Source: Ancylostoma caninum
Lineage: Eukaryota; Nematoda; Chromadorea; Rhabditida; Ancylostomatidae
Reading direction: 5' to 3'
DNA: 64,000 bases
Assembly (NCBI GenBank): GCA_037903475.1
Contig: JBAJFG010000604.1
Span: forward strand, 434,001 to 498,000
Of this stretch, positions 33,541-45,748 are shown piece by piece. A model generated the notes under the pieces. The model saw only the letters and a program-made list of their open reading frames with translations. It was not told where the DNA came from and made no database searches. The position numbers were made by a program, and so were the translations under genes. Within the stretch, counting starts at the first letter, position 1; every line of letters begins with the position of its first letter.

Positions 33541-34641
33541 TAGGGGCACGCTTCTCACTCATTTGTGTCTCAGTCGGCCACCTCTTCTTCCTCCCTGTAC
33601 ATTGAAGCAGAGGTTCATCAGTTGGACTATCTCAACAACGGGAAGCTTGAATCATTTCAGGTGATTATTCGCACGGCACTGGTTACACTATGTTGTTCAC
33701 AAGTACTAAAGCCATGTGAAAGATACTCCCGTGCAGAGTTGAAAGTGGCCGATCATAACGGGTCCATAGGCATGTAAGAAATGTGGCAAAAAAGTAGGTA
33801 GGCAACGAAATTAGCTTTACATGTAGGTGAGTGATTAAAAATTTGCAAGCAAGGCTACGATCGCGAGAAGACTCGAAGCCTGACGAGGCGGCCAGGCCCG
33901 TAGAATATACGCAACTCACAAGAAAAACTTTGTATTTGAGCACAGTTAATGATTAGTTTTGCTTATTTGCTAATTTTCTAAGCATTTCCCACGTGTGAAG
34001 CTTAGGCACGTATCCCAAGTGGCTGCCCCACCCCACTTTCTAGCGTCCCGAAGGGGCGCTAGTCCAAAAAAGAAATGGATTCAATCAATTTTGATAGGAG
34101 TTATAGGTGAAAAAGTACCTCGTAGTACCCACAGCACCGCTGGTACTAAATAGATATTGTTCAGATTTTGTGGTGAGATTAAGAGTACGACTCTACTGCC
34201 AACTGCCACAGGAAATTGGAATTATTTGATTTTGAAAGGAGATATTGCTCGGGAATTCCCTGAACCCTAAACTTACCCTAAAATTTAGGGTTCAGCACCG
34301 GTCCAACGAATTTTCGTCAAACAACTTTCTCTAAAATGAAATATTTCCAATTGTACTGGCGCGGTTAGCTAGAGTAGAGGCTGCTCGTTTCAGTGAGTAA
34401 TAAAATTGCCTCGTTTATTCAGTTACAGCGAAAAAAATAGCTAAAAAACTGTCTTCAACACCACTTGGACATAATTTCTTCTAATAACTTCTTCCAAAAT
34501 CATTCATTTTCAATAACATTCGCACTGTTGTATTCAGGAAATACTATTGCTCTATCACAATAATGTCAGAAGCCTCCGAAATCTTCTACCCTTCTCAAAT
34601 TTTAGCTGGAAATCCAAAAATTATATGATGGTGCCAGCGTG
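33541..34641. other. Unassigned, with a 12-bp hairpin
   Basis: CTGAACCCTAAA (34260) and TTTAGGGTTCAG (34284) form a perfect 12-bp stem with a 12-base loop. No gene recognised. Confidence 0.35.
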
Positions 34642-34947
34642 TTAACGTGCTCCCAGCTTGCTAACTCGTGTGGACACGTCGATGTGCATTGAAAACACGA
34701 AACCAATGTTCCTCGCTGAAACTTTTAACTTGTCTGCAATGGGGCTTTGTAGATTCTTGGCTAGGTCAAAGGGGACTTCGTAGTTTTTTCTGCTCGAGCT
34801 AAGCTTGTGCCGAACTCTGATACGGACCAGTGCCGAGGCGGGGCGTGACACTTTGACTGTCTGCAGCACTCCTCGACCGATAATGCTTCCAAGACGCTCT
34901 CTGATATTCTTTGTCCAAGACTGCCTCGCCGCGGCACTGGTCCGCAT
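34642..34947 (-). CDS. Possible coding exon, unknown protein
   Basis: A 101-codon open frame from ATG at 34947 to TAA, GC-richer than its surroundings and with sensible codon use. The product is basic (TKNIRERLGSIIGRG, then VRIRVRHKLSSSRKNYEVPF, then DLAKNLQSPIADKLKVSARN). A CAG precedes the ATG, so this could be an internal or last exon starting at the acceptor. I recognise no family. A 13-bp inverted repeat (CGGACCAGTGCCG) lies inside at 34824 and 34931. It is one of the better candidates for host coding sequence here but remains unproven. Confidence 0.33.
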   Translation of the reverse strand: MRTSAAARQSWTKNIRERLGSIIGRGVLQTVKVSRPASALVRIRVRHKLSSSRKNYEVPFDLAKNLQSPIADKLKVSARNIGFVFSMHIDVSTRVSKLGAR

Positions 34948-37900
34948 TCATCTGGCTGTTTGGAGTTCTCTGCAGATCACTCCACTTTCAGAAAAAACAA
35001 CGCCATTGTGATTAGGTGAAATATTGCACTTAAAAGGACACTACTGTTCATCAAGCATCAAGAAAATTTCAGGTTTTTCCCATTCTCAACTTTGTTGTCA
35101 AAACTTGACCATGCATGTAGCATTCGAGAAGGCAGAAAGCTTCTTCATTAATGCCAGCACACAAATGCATATATGTATTTTCCATATTCCAGCGGATCAT
35201 TGTGAAATGTGCACATTTGGGCTTTGTACAGAGCGAACATGAAATGAATATAATTATATAATAGCATATAACATACATAATAGTATAAAAATATAATAAC
35301 ATAATAGTGTAATAATATGAATTAAACATTTCTCGATCGGCATGAAGGATGCGTGTAAATATTATACTAGATACTCTGAAATGTGCATAAATTTTGCATT
35401 TGCTTTTTCATCCCTTATCCTCTCTCCTATTTCCCACATATTTTTTGTGTTTTCCAATTTAGGCCTCATTTTCAATTAACAATACTTCGAAAACTAAAGA
35501 CGTTGGGTTTGCTTGTGGTGAGGGTTCCGTCCTTTTCATACACCGTCCGCCTGTGAAACCCATCAGATCGTTTGATTTGTTTTAAAGCTCTTCTCTCCAG
35601 AAATAGTGTCTTACAAGGACACACAAAATAACTGGTTCCATCAAATGTGCAGGAGAATAATACCAAGGAAATAACATTAGAGAGACAGGAAGAAAATGGA
35701 TTCGTAACAAAAACGGTTAAAATCGGAAAGGTTAACAAGGAAGATGGAGCAATCAGAGGTCAATGGAGTGCGAATCTCCAATGTTTGTTGAGGTGATTGC
35801 AAAAGCGTGGAAGAACATTTTTATTTGTCTTCTGGATTTTCCCACGCTAGCGATAGTTTCACGTCCATCTGCAGAAGAAAGTACGCTGCTAGAGCTAAAC
35901 TATGCACATGTTCTGCACCATACAATGGTACTTTGGTGATACCTGAGATTCAAAGACAACTTGTCTAGAAATTTATGCTCACTCAGTTATTTTCAAGTTA
36001 TCCTCAACTAGTGACACACGCGTGCCCGGAAATGAGTTGAGTTTTAACCAGAACAACTGCATTGGAACGGCGGGTACATCACTAGGTTCCCGCGGACTTT
36101 GACGCATCATTCCACAGGGCTTGGGGGTCCGAGGATTCAAGCGTTCTCTGCGCGTGGTTATTCTCAGTGCAAAGTGGAGCCGGACCAGAGAGTGCCTAGG
36201 TATTCTCGGCCAATGAGTTGTTAAGGCCTTGGTGTAAAGCCTTTGTACAGCTATATTCTGGGATGGAAATACAACATGTTCAAGAGCCCCTGATTCGTAC
36301 GGGCTTAAATTGATGGTTTGGAGATAAGTCCTTTTCTTTTTTCATAATATTCCTTTTTCACTCTGGTATGATCTCCTTTTTACCACGTACCACGAACGAT
36401 TCTGCAGCTGTACTAAATCACTTTTCTACTCTTTACCAATACTTCAACTGCTTTCCTCAGTTCTTCCAGTGCCTGCTTTTGATAGCATGTTACCCCTCAA
36501 GTCGACTAGAGGGAACCCCCCTCTCCCCTCCAACCCTCCAACACTTACCGATATCCGATCTCAATCATGAACCACGTAGTACTCGGGCATCAAATAAGCT
36601 TACAGTGAGGGCTCCAGTACTGGAAGTAAAGCATAGAAGTCGAGTGCTCGCTATGGTGATAGGAGCTTTGGCCCGCAACCTGCCCCTCGTTCGAGCGCCT
36701 GGTACGTAGTATGTAGTGATGCTTATGCCTTAGGGCTTGCTCTGAATGCAAGGTAGAACAAATAATGATACCAAATATTAACAGCAAGCAAGTTTAGCTT
36801 AGGCATACAGAGCAAAACTTTCAGTAGTTGATATGTAGTGAACCCTCACATTAGGCAGCTGATTCCTTTGTCTGCGTAAATTTCATCAAAATGATGATCA
36901 AGAGGAAGCGATGGAAAAGGTTTCTACATCGAGCGGAATTTGCAGGTTTGGAGTCTTATTCTACTTTTATGTTCACTTTTTTGCTCACTCCATAGGGTTA
37001 CATTCAACAGTTGCAGTCGAGGGTCACAAACTGAATGAGTATGAACAATGCGGCTTTTCAAGATTATGGGATTGGGAGCCTGCCCTATCTTTCATAGCAT
37101 TACTAGAAGAAGAAAGGTCCTGCATTAGAGAGTAGTTGTGATTTGTGGTGAATGTTGTTGGTGAAATTGGTGAAATGTATAGCGGTTTCGATGCCGATGG
37201 TAAACCACACAAAATTACTAATGAATTTTATAGTTGTGTGAGTAACTTTAAGATAAATAAATAAATACATGTATAAATAGATACACGTATAAATATGGAG
37301 AGGGTAATCCATTTTTAATCCCAGTACAATAAGGGAACATTCGGATTCTTCTATATGTGTATGAATGTCTTCAAAAGAGAAACGAACAAGTTGTCGAGAA
37401 AAGCTTACATACATAGGTCCACAAGCATTCCGTTCGTGATGCATGGCAGTCAATAACCACCTCGAAGAGCCATCCATCCGTGAGAACATAGAGATCCCGG
37501 GCAATATTTCAAACAAAATAAACAGATGACCTCTCCCACCCGGAATATAACACAGAAATAAAACTAGTAAGCGAATCACTCTTCTGCGGGCAAGTGCAAA
37601 ATCAGCGAAGCAATCATGGATCACCAATGAGCGCGTTAATTTATAACAAAACATATTAATCATTGGGCTGCTCCTGTATCATTGCACTCCTGTGAAAACT
37701 GTTATAAAAAATTCAGGCTTATAGCTGCCAGTGGTTCAGAATGAAAATGCTTTAATTGCTGGCTGTTGCAACATTTGTTACATAGCCATAATAGTTGTTA
37801 ACGAACAAAAAACTTTGGTTTTCCTTTGAATTCAGTTAGTTTGATGAACATCCCAAAAGCAGGTTAAAGCATCCAAGTATTCAAAAAAAAAAACGAAAAA

Positions 37901-38486
37901 AAAAAGCAGAGTCTTGAAGACCTCGCACCAGCCAGGACTTTACCGCTCTTTTTCGCGTGAACTGGAGTGTCGTCAATGCTGGAGTTCAGCAGAAATAGCT
38001 CTTGAAATTGATCCGAACGTTTAAGGAACCAGAACAGGTAGATAATCATTCCTCTGTTCCATCCACAGTTTTATATCAGTGGCAACCATTTACATGGGGC
38101 ATCTGCTTTGGAAGTGAAAACGACCAGATCCTCTAGATGCTGTTAATAGGGAGTTAGTGGACAATTTGCATCACAACTAAAGAAGGTGCACCAGAAAAAG
38201 TCAATTGCTTTGTGAAGTGTGAATGGCAGTTCATAGAGTGAACCATCTGCTCAACAACACTCCACTTTACGCCGTCTTACACAGCATACAGTGGAGATGA
38301 GGTGCAAGTGGAGTACAAGAGAGAAGATAAATAACAGCAAGAGTAAATGGATGACAAATCATGCTTCGCTTATCACGTTTACGAATGTGGCTACAGAATC
38401 TCCGTAAGTATCCAGTAAATTCCTGCAGCTTCTGCATGCCTGTGATATTAAGAAGAAGCAAAAATTCCGAATAGACCTCATTTCAG
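34948..38486. other. Mostly unassigned
   Basis: 35240-35325 is low-complexity AT. 37245-37285 holds ATAAATAAATAAATAC and may be a retroelement tail. The 186-codon frame at 37103-37663 minus runs through that simple repeat and has no domain. 36911-37135 is open with a hydrophobic N-terminus but unrecognised. Confidence 0.35.
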
Positions 38487-38775
38487 GGGATTCTCACGAA
38501 TGCTGCTTCGCCAAATTCCAAAATGAAACAGGTCAGAGGGCATTCAAACGCAAAAAGCAATATCCAGTGATAGGTGAGCAATTTTTGGAATATCAAATTT
38601 AGCATAAATGTGACTCTCTGCTCAAACTAACAGGAATAGCATCCCTGGAATTCGCACTGATAAGCCAGATTACATGTATGCGCAAGATAAAAGACGTGGA
38701 AATTGTCTGCCAAATGACAATAGAGCTGCCAATTCAAAAAGCTGTGCTAAACTGGAAGAAATACTATCGCTTAAA
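38487..38775 (+). CDS. Possible two-exon fragment with a 60-bp intron, unknown protein
   Basis: Acceptor ATTTCAG ends at 38486. A frame is open to donor GTGAG at 38574. An intron of 60 bp, a usual nematode size, ends in AACTAACAG at 38633. The second segment stays open in the matching phase to donor GTAAG at 38776. Residues read DSHECCFAKFQNETGQRAFK across exon 1 and IKDVEIVCQMTIELPIQKAV in exon 2. No family recognised. Splice consensus this short arises by chance often, so confidence is low. Confidence 0.22.
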
Positions 38776-40313
38776 GTAAGAGTAATTCTAGTTGGAGGCA
38801 AAAACGGAAGCTTCTTTGCTGATATTTGACTGAATGTGACACATCGCCTTTGCGGGAACGTGTCAGCGTGACATTTGCGGTTTGGTACCCTAAAACGATA
38901 TGACGATAAAAGATGGCCAATGCATAAGGTGCTGTTAAGACTACGGTAAGGCGGGCCTTAAGCTTCTGTAATATAAATACAGTATCTGCAGCTCGGTGGT
39001 ATCGTTGAATTTGAAAAGCTGTTCAGACGACAAAAAAAAACCACAACAATTGATCCACGAGAATAATAAGGCGCGAATGCGCGTGATCTACTGGTACTGC
39101 AAAAGAAAAGAGTGCTGAAAGTGTAGCTCACAATGATAACCAGGTTAGTTACAGTGCTAGCGTAAATTTTTCTGCGTGAAATTAATTCTCATTTCCGCTT
39201 TAGAATGAACTGCCCAGATAGTTCAAGCATTGATGAAAAGCTGAAAGGCTGAGAAGTCCTTACAGGGTTTTCCTATACGAGAGGCGAACAAAATGAACTT
39301 GTTCTGACGGCTTTAGCATAGTTTAGAAGGCGAGTACATTGTGAAATTTGCACAGCTGAATACACGCTACATTCTATACTTCGAATGAGGAGAACTGAGC
39401 ATAAGCTGTCAAAAAGTGCGAAGGCACAGCGCAGCCAAGAGACACATAGCCAGGATGGTTACCTGTCTCCGCAATTTTTCAAAAAAAAAATTTCTGTTTA
39501 TCGCCTATGTCATGCCCAAGAACTTGGTTGCCACTAATAAAATGTTAGAGAATGAATGCTGAAAATGCTGAAATCAGATGTCTTCTAGGATTGCACAACT
39601 GTGTGCGAGCCTATGATTCCGGTAAGAATGGCAAAAAAAGCCCCCCTGAGAGTGGCGGTTATTCGGAGGTGCATTAGTCTCCAGTGGAAGAAAGATATGG
39701 GCTCTGGAGATTAATTCACTTTTTGCAGCTTAGCGTGGATTCCGAACAAAGCTGTCGACTGCTCAAGAGAGACACTAAAGATTGAAACTGACCAAAAAGG
39801 AGAGAATTATACATATGCATGGAAAGAAAATGAATAGAAAGCAAAGAAATGCTGTCAGAAGGTATGGCAAAGTCTACGTATTTGCAGTCGGGAACACCAC
39901 TGTTGAATAGTGCCAGCATATGCCTGACTTCATATGTGAAACTCTGGAGCATGGGGAAAAACTTCTATCTCTGATGCTTTATTCTGGATTACTAAGGGAT
40001 TTCATGGAGGACAAAACGAGCGGATGAGTGGGGGAAACAGCAGTTATTGTGCGGCAGTTGTGCTGTCAAAAGCTGTCTTTCAATCAAGACAGAAAAAGAG
40101 CAAGTTTTCCAAACAGAAGATAGGAGCATAGCCTAATTTATATAGAACTGCACTGAATTGAATCTAGTCGTTGCTTTTTCACGCAGCTAATTTTCTGCTT
40201 ATTGCTGTTGCAGTTGACGCGTTGGTAGAGTGAGTCGGGGAGGGCAAGGCAGAAAGGTGTGGCTGGAAAATAATAGCGAATCAACAACCCAGCTGAAAAT
40301 AATATTGAGCACT
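38776..40313. other. No gene recognised
   Basis: Only short unrecognised frames. No TIR or RNA gene seen. Confidence 0.35.
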
Positions 40314-40550
40314 AGAACAATTTGTAGTAGGTACGTGCGTCAGTCGCACGTCAGACGCACGCATGCATTTGGATAGGACCTCCTTTGGAGACTACTCAAC
40401 ACGGTTGGTTTGTCTTTGATGCAAGTACTGCGCAGCCACCGCGACGCCACAAATGCGTACGCCTCGCCTGCATCCGAGCTGCGTCAGAGATTTCATTATG
40501 TACATGGACAAATGCCCGTCGAACGCACGCATCTATTAATAAATTGCCCT
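40314..40550. mobile_element. MITE, AGGGCAATT family (copy 2)
   Basis: Ends AGAACAATTTGTAGTAG and CTATTAATAAATTGCCCT. The sub-terminal GTGCGTCAGTCGCACG and GAACGCACGCATC runs match the other copies. The ends extend outwards as CACTAG / CTAGTG. No coding capacity. Confidence 0.7.
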
Positions 40551-42061
40551 AGTGGTGTACAGTAAACTATAGTTCTTGCTCATATAGATTAAATTTATTT
40601 GAATGGAGCAGAAATCTGCACTCACCAATCCAGTAACTGGACTTTCCAATAAATATTCATCAGTTCTGGATGGGATTGAACACTGCACTCATTATTCATG
40701 GATACCTGATGTATACACCATGCAAAGCCAATGCACAACCGAGATTTGTATGAATTCAACGTGAAGTGCGACATGCTTCGACATGTTCTTTGGTCAAGCA
40801 TGGCTTACCTGCTAAGACCTTATGTAAAACTCATTCATTTATGAAACCCATGCTAGATGGGTGCAAATCCCAATTGAAATCCATGCAATTTGCTTCAACG
40901 ATCAAAACCGATGCAAATCACAGGTGGTGGCGCTCCAGGGCTGAACTTCTAAGCCAACTAAACAATGCGCTGAGCAGAAATGTAGAAAGGATCAGCAACG
41001 AGACATTCTCAGCCACGTTATTGAGAGCAAGAAAATATGTCATTGCGGATTTCTACTTCGGCTTAGAAGCGGAAAATTGCTCGAAAAAATGTAAATCGAA
41101 TACACAGTCACATAAACATAAAATATGTAAATGGGGCAAGCATTCAAAGACGTTTTTTTTTCTCGAAGCTTCGAAACGTGAACAGTAGCGGCAAATACAG
41201 GAGCCCTGCAATAATCAATGTGGAACAATAAACGGTGGCGAAAGAATAAAAGCCGTTGTAATCGATGCTAACGTACGAGACGCTGGATGGCCAGCGATCC
41301 AATGCCACTCAGGGAAACCCCAGAAGGACCGGCCGGCGGTGCTAGGCGTTTTCGAGTGTTTTTGAAGCGTGGTGGTGATCATGTCGCTCAAGCTCAAACT
41401 GCCGCTCGAATGTCTGCCGCTGCCCCGGCAGCAACAACTAATCAGCTGTGCCATTCACAAATATTCAGCGCTGCTTCCCCAATGACGCTATCCTTCAATT
41501 TAAGGAGTTTTTAGCATTCGGTGAGCGCTACCGTCGATAGATTTAAAGAAGAATGAGATAGAGCGAATTATGTCAAACAGCATTGAATGGCTTGGTAAAA
41601 GCGTAGCGGGGATATAGTAATTTGCGAAAAAATTAGGATTGGCCTCAGCCAAGAAGCTTGTGAGTCCTATAATATAAGTGAATAGATCTAACGATAGAGA
41701 GAATCGGGGTCGCAAAGAAGAAAATCGAAAAACTCGAAACATAGATTGATTACCCTCGGCCTTCTAGGCTAGGATTTATGAACACATTACCGAGCCAAAC
41801 CACGCTAGAGCAAACCAACTTTCACGTACTACGTCTCCTGATATTACGTGACCTATATGTAGGATAACCGGTCACGCTAAATCATCGTTAGTTCCTCAAA
41901 TCATCGTTTTACAAAGCCCAGCTTTCACAAAATTCAGGACCCCATAGACAACTCGTAACCTAACCTGTTGATCACTCCTATCAACTAGTACCTAAGTCAA
42001 CAGCCGCTTCCATTAAAAAAAAGATGTGCGAGGTAGAACAGCTGCAAAATTTCACAGCCAC
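40551..42061. other. No gene recognised
   Basis: A 140-codon frame at 40766-41188 encodes a basic, Ser- and Lys-rich sequence with no recognised domain. Nothing else is supported. Confidence 0.3.
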
Positions 42062-42571
42062 AAGGGCTATTTATAATAGGTGCGTGCGTTTGACGCACGT
42101 TCGTCTATGTAGTGAAGGATAGGGCCAGTCGCATCGTTAACGCAGCTCATACACATGCGTTTACGGTCCAGCGTAGGCAGAGTGCTTCCTTTATTAAAGA
42201 CTAGACAGTGTACCCGGCTTTGCTCGGGTCTTCTGTTACTCCCGGCTACTTGGAGCTGATGCCAACATTTGTTGAGCCGAAAGAATCCAATCGAGATATT
42301 CATCGTTTGGTGATCAGCTTAAGTGACCCTTTTCATCCCGTCCCCTTCCCCCAAAAATAAAGTGTAGTTGTTTGGCTGGTAAATTCTTCTGAAATGCTTG
42401 CCATATTCACGTTGAACGTCTCGGAAAATCTCAGGAGACACGCTTTCACACATTCATTTTTATATATACAGATGTACATGCCGCGTTGACCAATCTTCGT
42501 GGAAAATCTTCCGCAAATGGATGCTTGCGTCTCCCGCGTGACTAACGCACGCACTTAGTATAAATTGTCCT
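42062..42571. mobile_element. MITE, AGGGCAATT family (copy 3), split by a Helitron
   Basis: Left end AAGGGCTATTTATAATAGG, right end TATAAATTGTCCTT. Internal blocks (CGGTCCAGCG, then GTACATGCCGCGTTGACC) match copy 4 once 42201-42472 is removed. Without the insert it is about 238 bp, the family length. Confidence 0.75.
42201..42472 (-). mobile_element. Short non-autonomous Helitron inserted in a MITE
   Basis: On the minus strand it starts TCTGTATATATAAAAATG at 42472, preceded by A. It ends in hairpin CCCGAGCAAAGCCGGG, eight spacer bases and CTAG at 42201, followed by T. The order 5'-TC, 3' hairpin, CTRR and insertion between A and T is diagnostic of Helitrons. 272 bp; no Rep/helicase. Confidence 0.82.
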
Positions 42572-42612
42572 TATTTGAAAAGGAAGTATCAATGTTCAAA
42601 GCCCAAATCTTT

Positions 42613-42813
42613 GGAGCAATTATACTGTATGCGATGTGTCGACGCAGATCTGACGCAGCTCAGACGCAGGTAAGATGCACGCATTTGCGGTCTAGCGGTA
42701 TTTTCGTTCAGGTTGTACCTGCCGCGTTGACTGGTCTTCACGAGAATTGTTCCGTAAATAGATGAGTGCGTCTGACGCGCGAATGGCGCACGAACGTAGT
42801 ATAAATTGTCCTT
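42613..42813. mobile_element. MITE, AGGGCAATT family (copy 4)
   Basis: Left end GGAGCAATTATACTGTATGC, right end AGTATAAATTGTCCTT. The interior (GCGGTCTAGCGG, TGCCGCGTTGACTGGTCTTC) aligns with copy 3 and, inverted, with copy 1. It lies only 41 bp from copy 3. Confidence 0.7.
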
Positions 42814-45023
42814 TTCTTGTGATGAGACGCCAAAACTACGCATTTTTCACTATTGTTATGTATCAATCTCTTTTGTAACACACAACAAATCCTATTTGGA
42901 TGTCTCACTGAGCTTGCCACAGCTCATTAGTAGTCATGTATGCAGTCAACAACACCAACGATTGAAGAGGGCATACCCGTTCCCAGGAATAGTTGAATTC
43001 CCTGAAGATCGTAGCACGCAAGGGTGAAGCAATTTGCATGTACGGCGTGTCCATAAACTCATTGTTACAGCAATGACGAGGAAATCGAGCCCGCTCCACA
43101 TGACTGCTCTGATTTGCTTGTTAATTTAGCAATCATAAATATGAATATCTCTACAAGAATGGGTAGAGTTTGTGCTACAAACTGATTCACAGTGTTACTG
43201 TTACTCAGGCATACTATATTTTGTTCCGAAAGCTGCACACAGAATTATTTAGAGGTCGGTAGTAAAAGATCACTAATCTCGCAATCAGACCGGGAATACG
43301 CGTTATCTATTACTAGTTGCGGGTTAGCTTCCTACGCTAAAAACCACGAGCTCTTTCTCCTGTGAGCGTCCCGTAATGATTCAGCAGAAAATTTGTCATC
43401 CACTATTCTGCAATGTTTTGAAAATATACAAACGAAACTTTTGCGCTTGGATAAGTGTTCAGACGAGCAGTCGCATAGTAAGCGGTTCCCCTAAAGTAAG
43501 TTAGGGAACTATAGAAACAATGGGCGATGATAGCATCCAGAAAGACAGCATAATGAGCGAAACAGGTAAACATCCATACAAAAAACAGGAGCTGAAAGGA
43601 AATTTAGGCTATGAGCAAAGCAGACAAAGATTCAGCTTAGAGTTTATGTGAATCTATGAAAATGCATGCACAGATTTCAGGAATAATGGCTTTCGATTTT
43701 GCGAAGGAGATTTAGAGCTCGTCTAATGGAGTTTGAAGGCAGCACCCCAGAAGAAGGACAAGAAGAACAATGCTGTTAGATGGCCTGCAGCGCAATCACC
43801 TCGGATTTCTGCAAGATCAAAAAGAATTAAAAGGGCCAAACTGCAGCATGACGCGTCTGAACTTCGCGCGGATTCTGGAAACACTCTTCTTGACATTGCA
43901 TAACAGAGCTCGTACTTCCAATAAAGTGTTGGAGTCTGCTCCTTGTGAGGGAAGCTTCGCTTCATTATTCAAATTAGTTTCGCTTCGTGAGGTTTTTCGG
44001 TTCCTCCATAGTGTATCTGCGATTCAAAAAAAAATGATAAATTGGATGGATTCCTCATTGAAATCTCATCTCAATAAAATTCGCCCCGAGGGCATTCGGA
44101 ATTGCGGATCGGGAAGACTTAATTCGGATATTGCAACGCAGCGTTAACATTACAGTACCTCTAAACCACGGTCTTTGTACCACGTACTGTAGATAACGAA
44201 AGCCTGCGCGCAAACCAGTTTCTCGATAACGTGTGTGTCCTATTGTCCGAGAAAAGTCACCACTTCCAAGAGGCATTCGACCAGACACTGAACTGAGAAT
44301 CATTTTTAGAGGTGAATACAATTCAAGGCTGCTGGCAACTTATAAGGTTAACTACTGAAACGGGGGCGGTCCTGCTTTCTGCCCGGGATCGGTCGAGGCA
44401 GTTATCCATTGGTAAATGTCATGGCCGTTAACATAATCAAACTCTTCGAAAAAAAAAGCCAAGCGCGTTCATTGGTCCTGCACACCCTTGTACACAGGAC
44501 TCTGGCTAACGAAAAGATACTTTTACTGCGGTGACATTTTAAAACGACGGAATAATCCGTTGCGTGACCATACCTCTCATGAAAACCATTTTATTGCAAG
44601 TTTTTCGAGTAAAGGGCATGTTTTTTAGATAACGGTAATGATGGACAGATTTCCTGCACGCAATTAATCTCCCTTCTGCTAGCACACCTTACCATTAGAA
44701 TAAGGAAAGAAACTGTTATTACCTATGCTTACGTAACATTTAAAAATCGCTAGCTTCGTCAGCGCTTCCTTCACCTATATGCTGCAATACTTATATCTAC
44801 GTCATATTATGACGAAAAAATGTTTAAAAAAAACGAAAAATGAGAAGAAAAATGCCTAGAGGAGGTTTGCATTCAAAACTCCAGAATTTCGATATAAACA
44901 ACATCCATTAGTATCAAAAACATTGAGCTCTAGCTTTTTTAAAGTTATCGAAGACTTTCCTGAGCATCTAATGAATCGTTTTCCTCTAATTTGTTGATGG
45001 CATGTGTTGTTTGAGTGTCTTCG
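42814..45023. other. Unassigned; one TTAA-family end at 43736
   Basis: AGGCAGCACCCCAGAAG at 43736, preceded by TTTGA, matches the terminus of elements A to C, but no partner end was found. The frame that follows (43770-44147 plus) has no recognised domain. Otherwise nothing supported. Confidence 0.35.
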
Positions 45024-45748
45024 TCTGGATTATAAAAGTAAAAGTTTGTGTGTTTGTTTGCGTGTTTGTATGTATGTTACAAATAGAAAATGCGGAGGAT
45101 TATCTGATCCGAACCAAATTTTGCATGCGGTCCATTAAGGACCGGCGGAGGTTATAGGCTACTTTACACCTGAGATTATCGATTAGCTTATCGATTATAT
45201 CGATTTTATGGATTTTTCATTATTTTCATCCAAGGGTCGGTGATGACATGCCTACTCTAATATGCTGAGCACGAATATGACAACCATTTCGAATGATGGT
45301 ATCGGTTTATTGATTTTATCGATTTTCCACAATTTTCGCTGAGGGACTGGTGGGGAAATGCCCACTAGGGTTTTCGAAAGCGCTGAACACAAATATGGCA
45401 ACCATTATGCATCGTAGCATTGAGTTATCGCTTCTATGGAATTTCCATTCGAGAATTTGAATTTTTCGCTTCTCCTTAGGGTCGGGTATGAGCGCATTTG
45501 CTGGCGTTTTCAAAGAAGCCGAACACAAATATGGCATGCATTTTCCATAAAGTTACTATCTGAATAACTTCATTTTTTTCACTTCTGCCAGTAGGTCGGT
45601 TAAAAAACGCCATTCGGGTCCGCTAACATGCTGATCTCTAGAGTGGCGAGTATCTTGAATGGATTTATCTGTGGTAGCAAATCCCCTCATCAGGTGTGAA
45701 ATATCCGGATTAGTAAAACACCCGAGCGAAGCCGGGCATACCATCTAG
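45024..45748 (+). mobile_element. Non-autonomous Helitron with internal tandem repeats
   Basis: Starts TCTGGATTATAAAAGTAAAA, continues into a TTTGTGTGTTTG run, and ends with hairpin CCCGAGCGAAGCCGGG, nine spacer bases and CTAG at 45745-45748, followed by T. The 3' end matches the Helitron at 42.2 kb. Inside are three diverged copies of about 115 bp, each with GGGTCGG..., a GCTGAACACAAATATGGCA block and an ATCGATTTT or equivalent. It is preceded by G rather than A, so the exact 5' base is less sure. No Rep/helicase. Confidence 0.75.

Noticed and set aside
33980..34075. Another hAT MITE (ACCCCACTTTCTAGCGTCC)
   Set aside because: Only one short terminal-like string; no second end or 8-bp duplication.
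37103..37663. 186-codon minus frame, the second longest that does not read through a foldback repeat in both directions
   Set aside because: Part is translated ATAAATA simple repeat and the rest has no domain or coding bias I can see.
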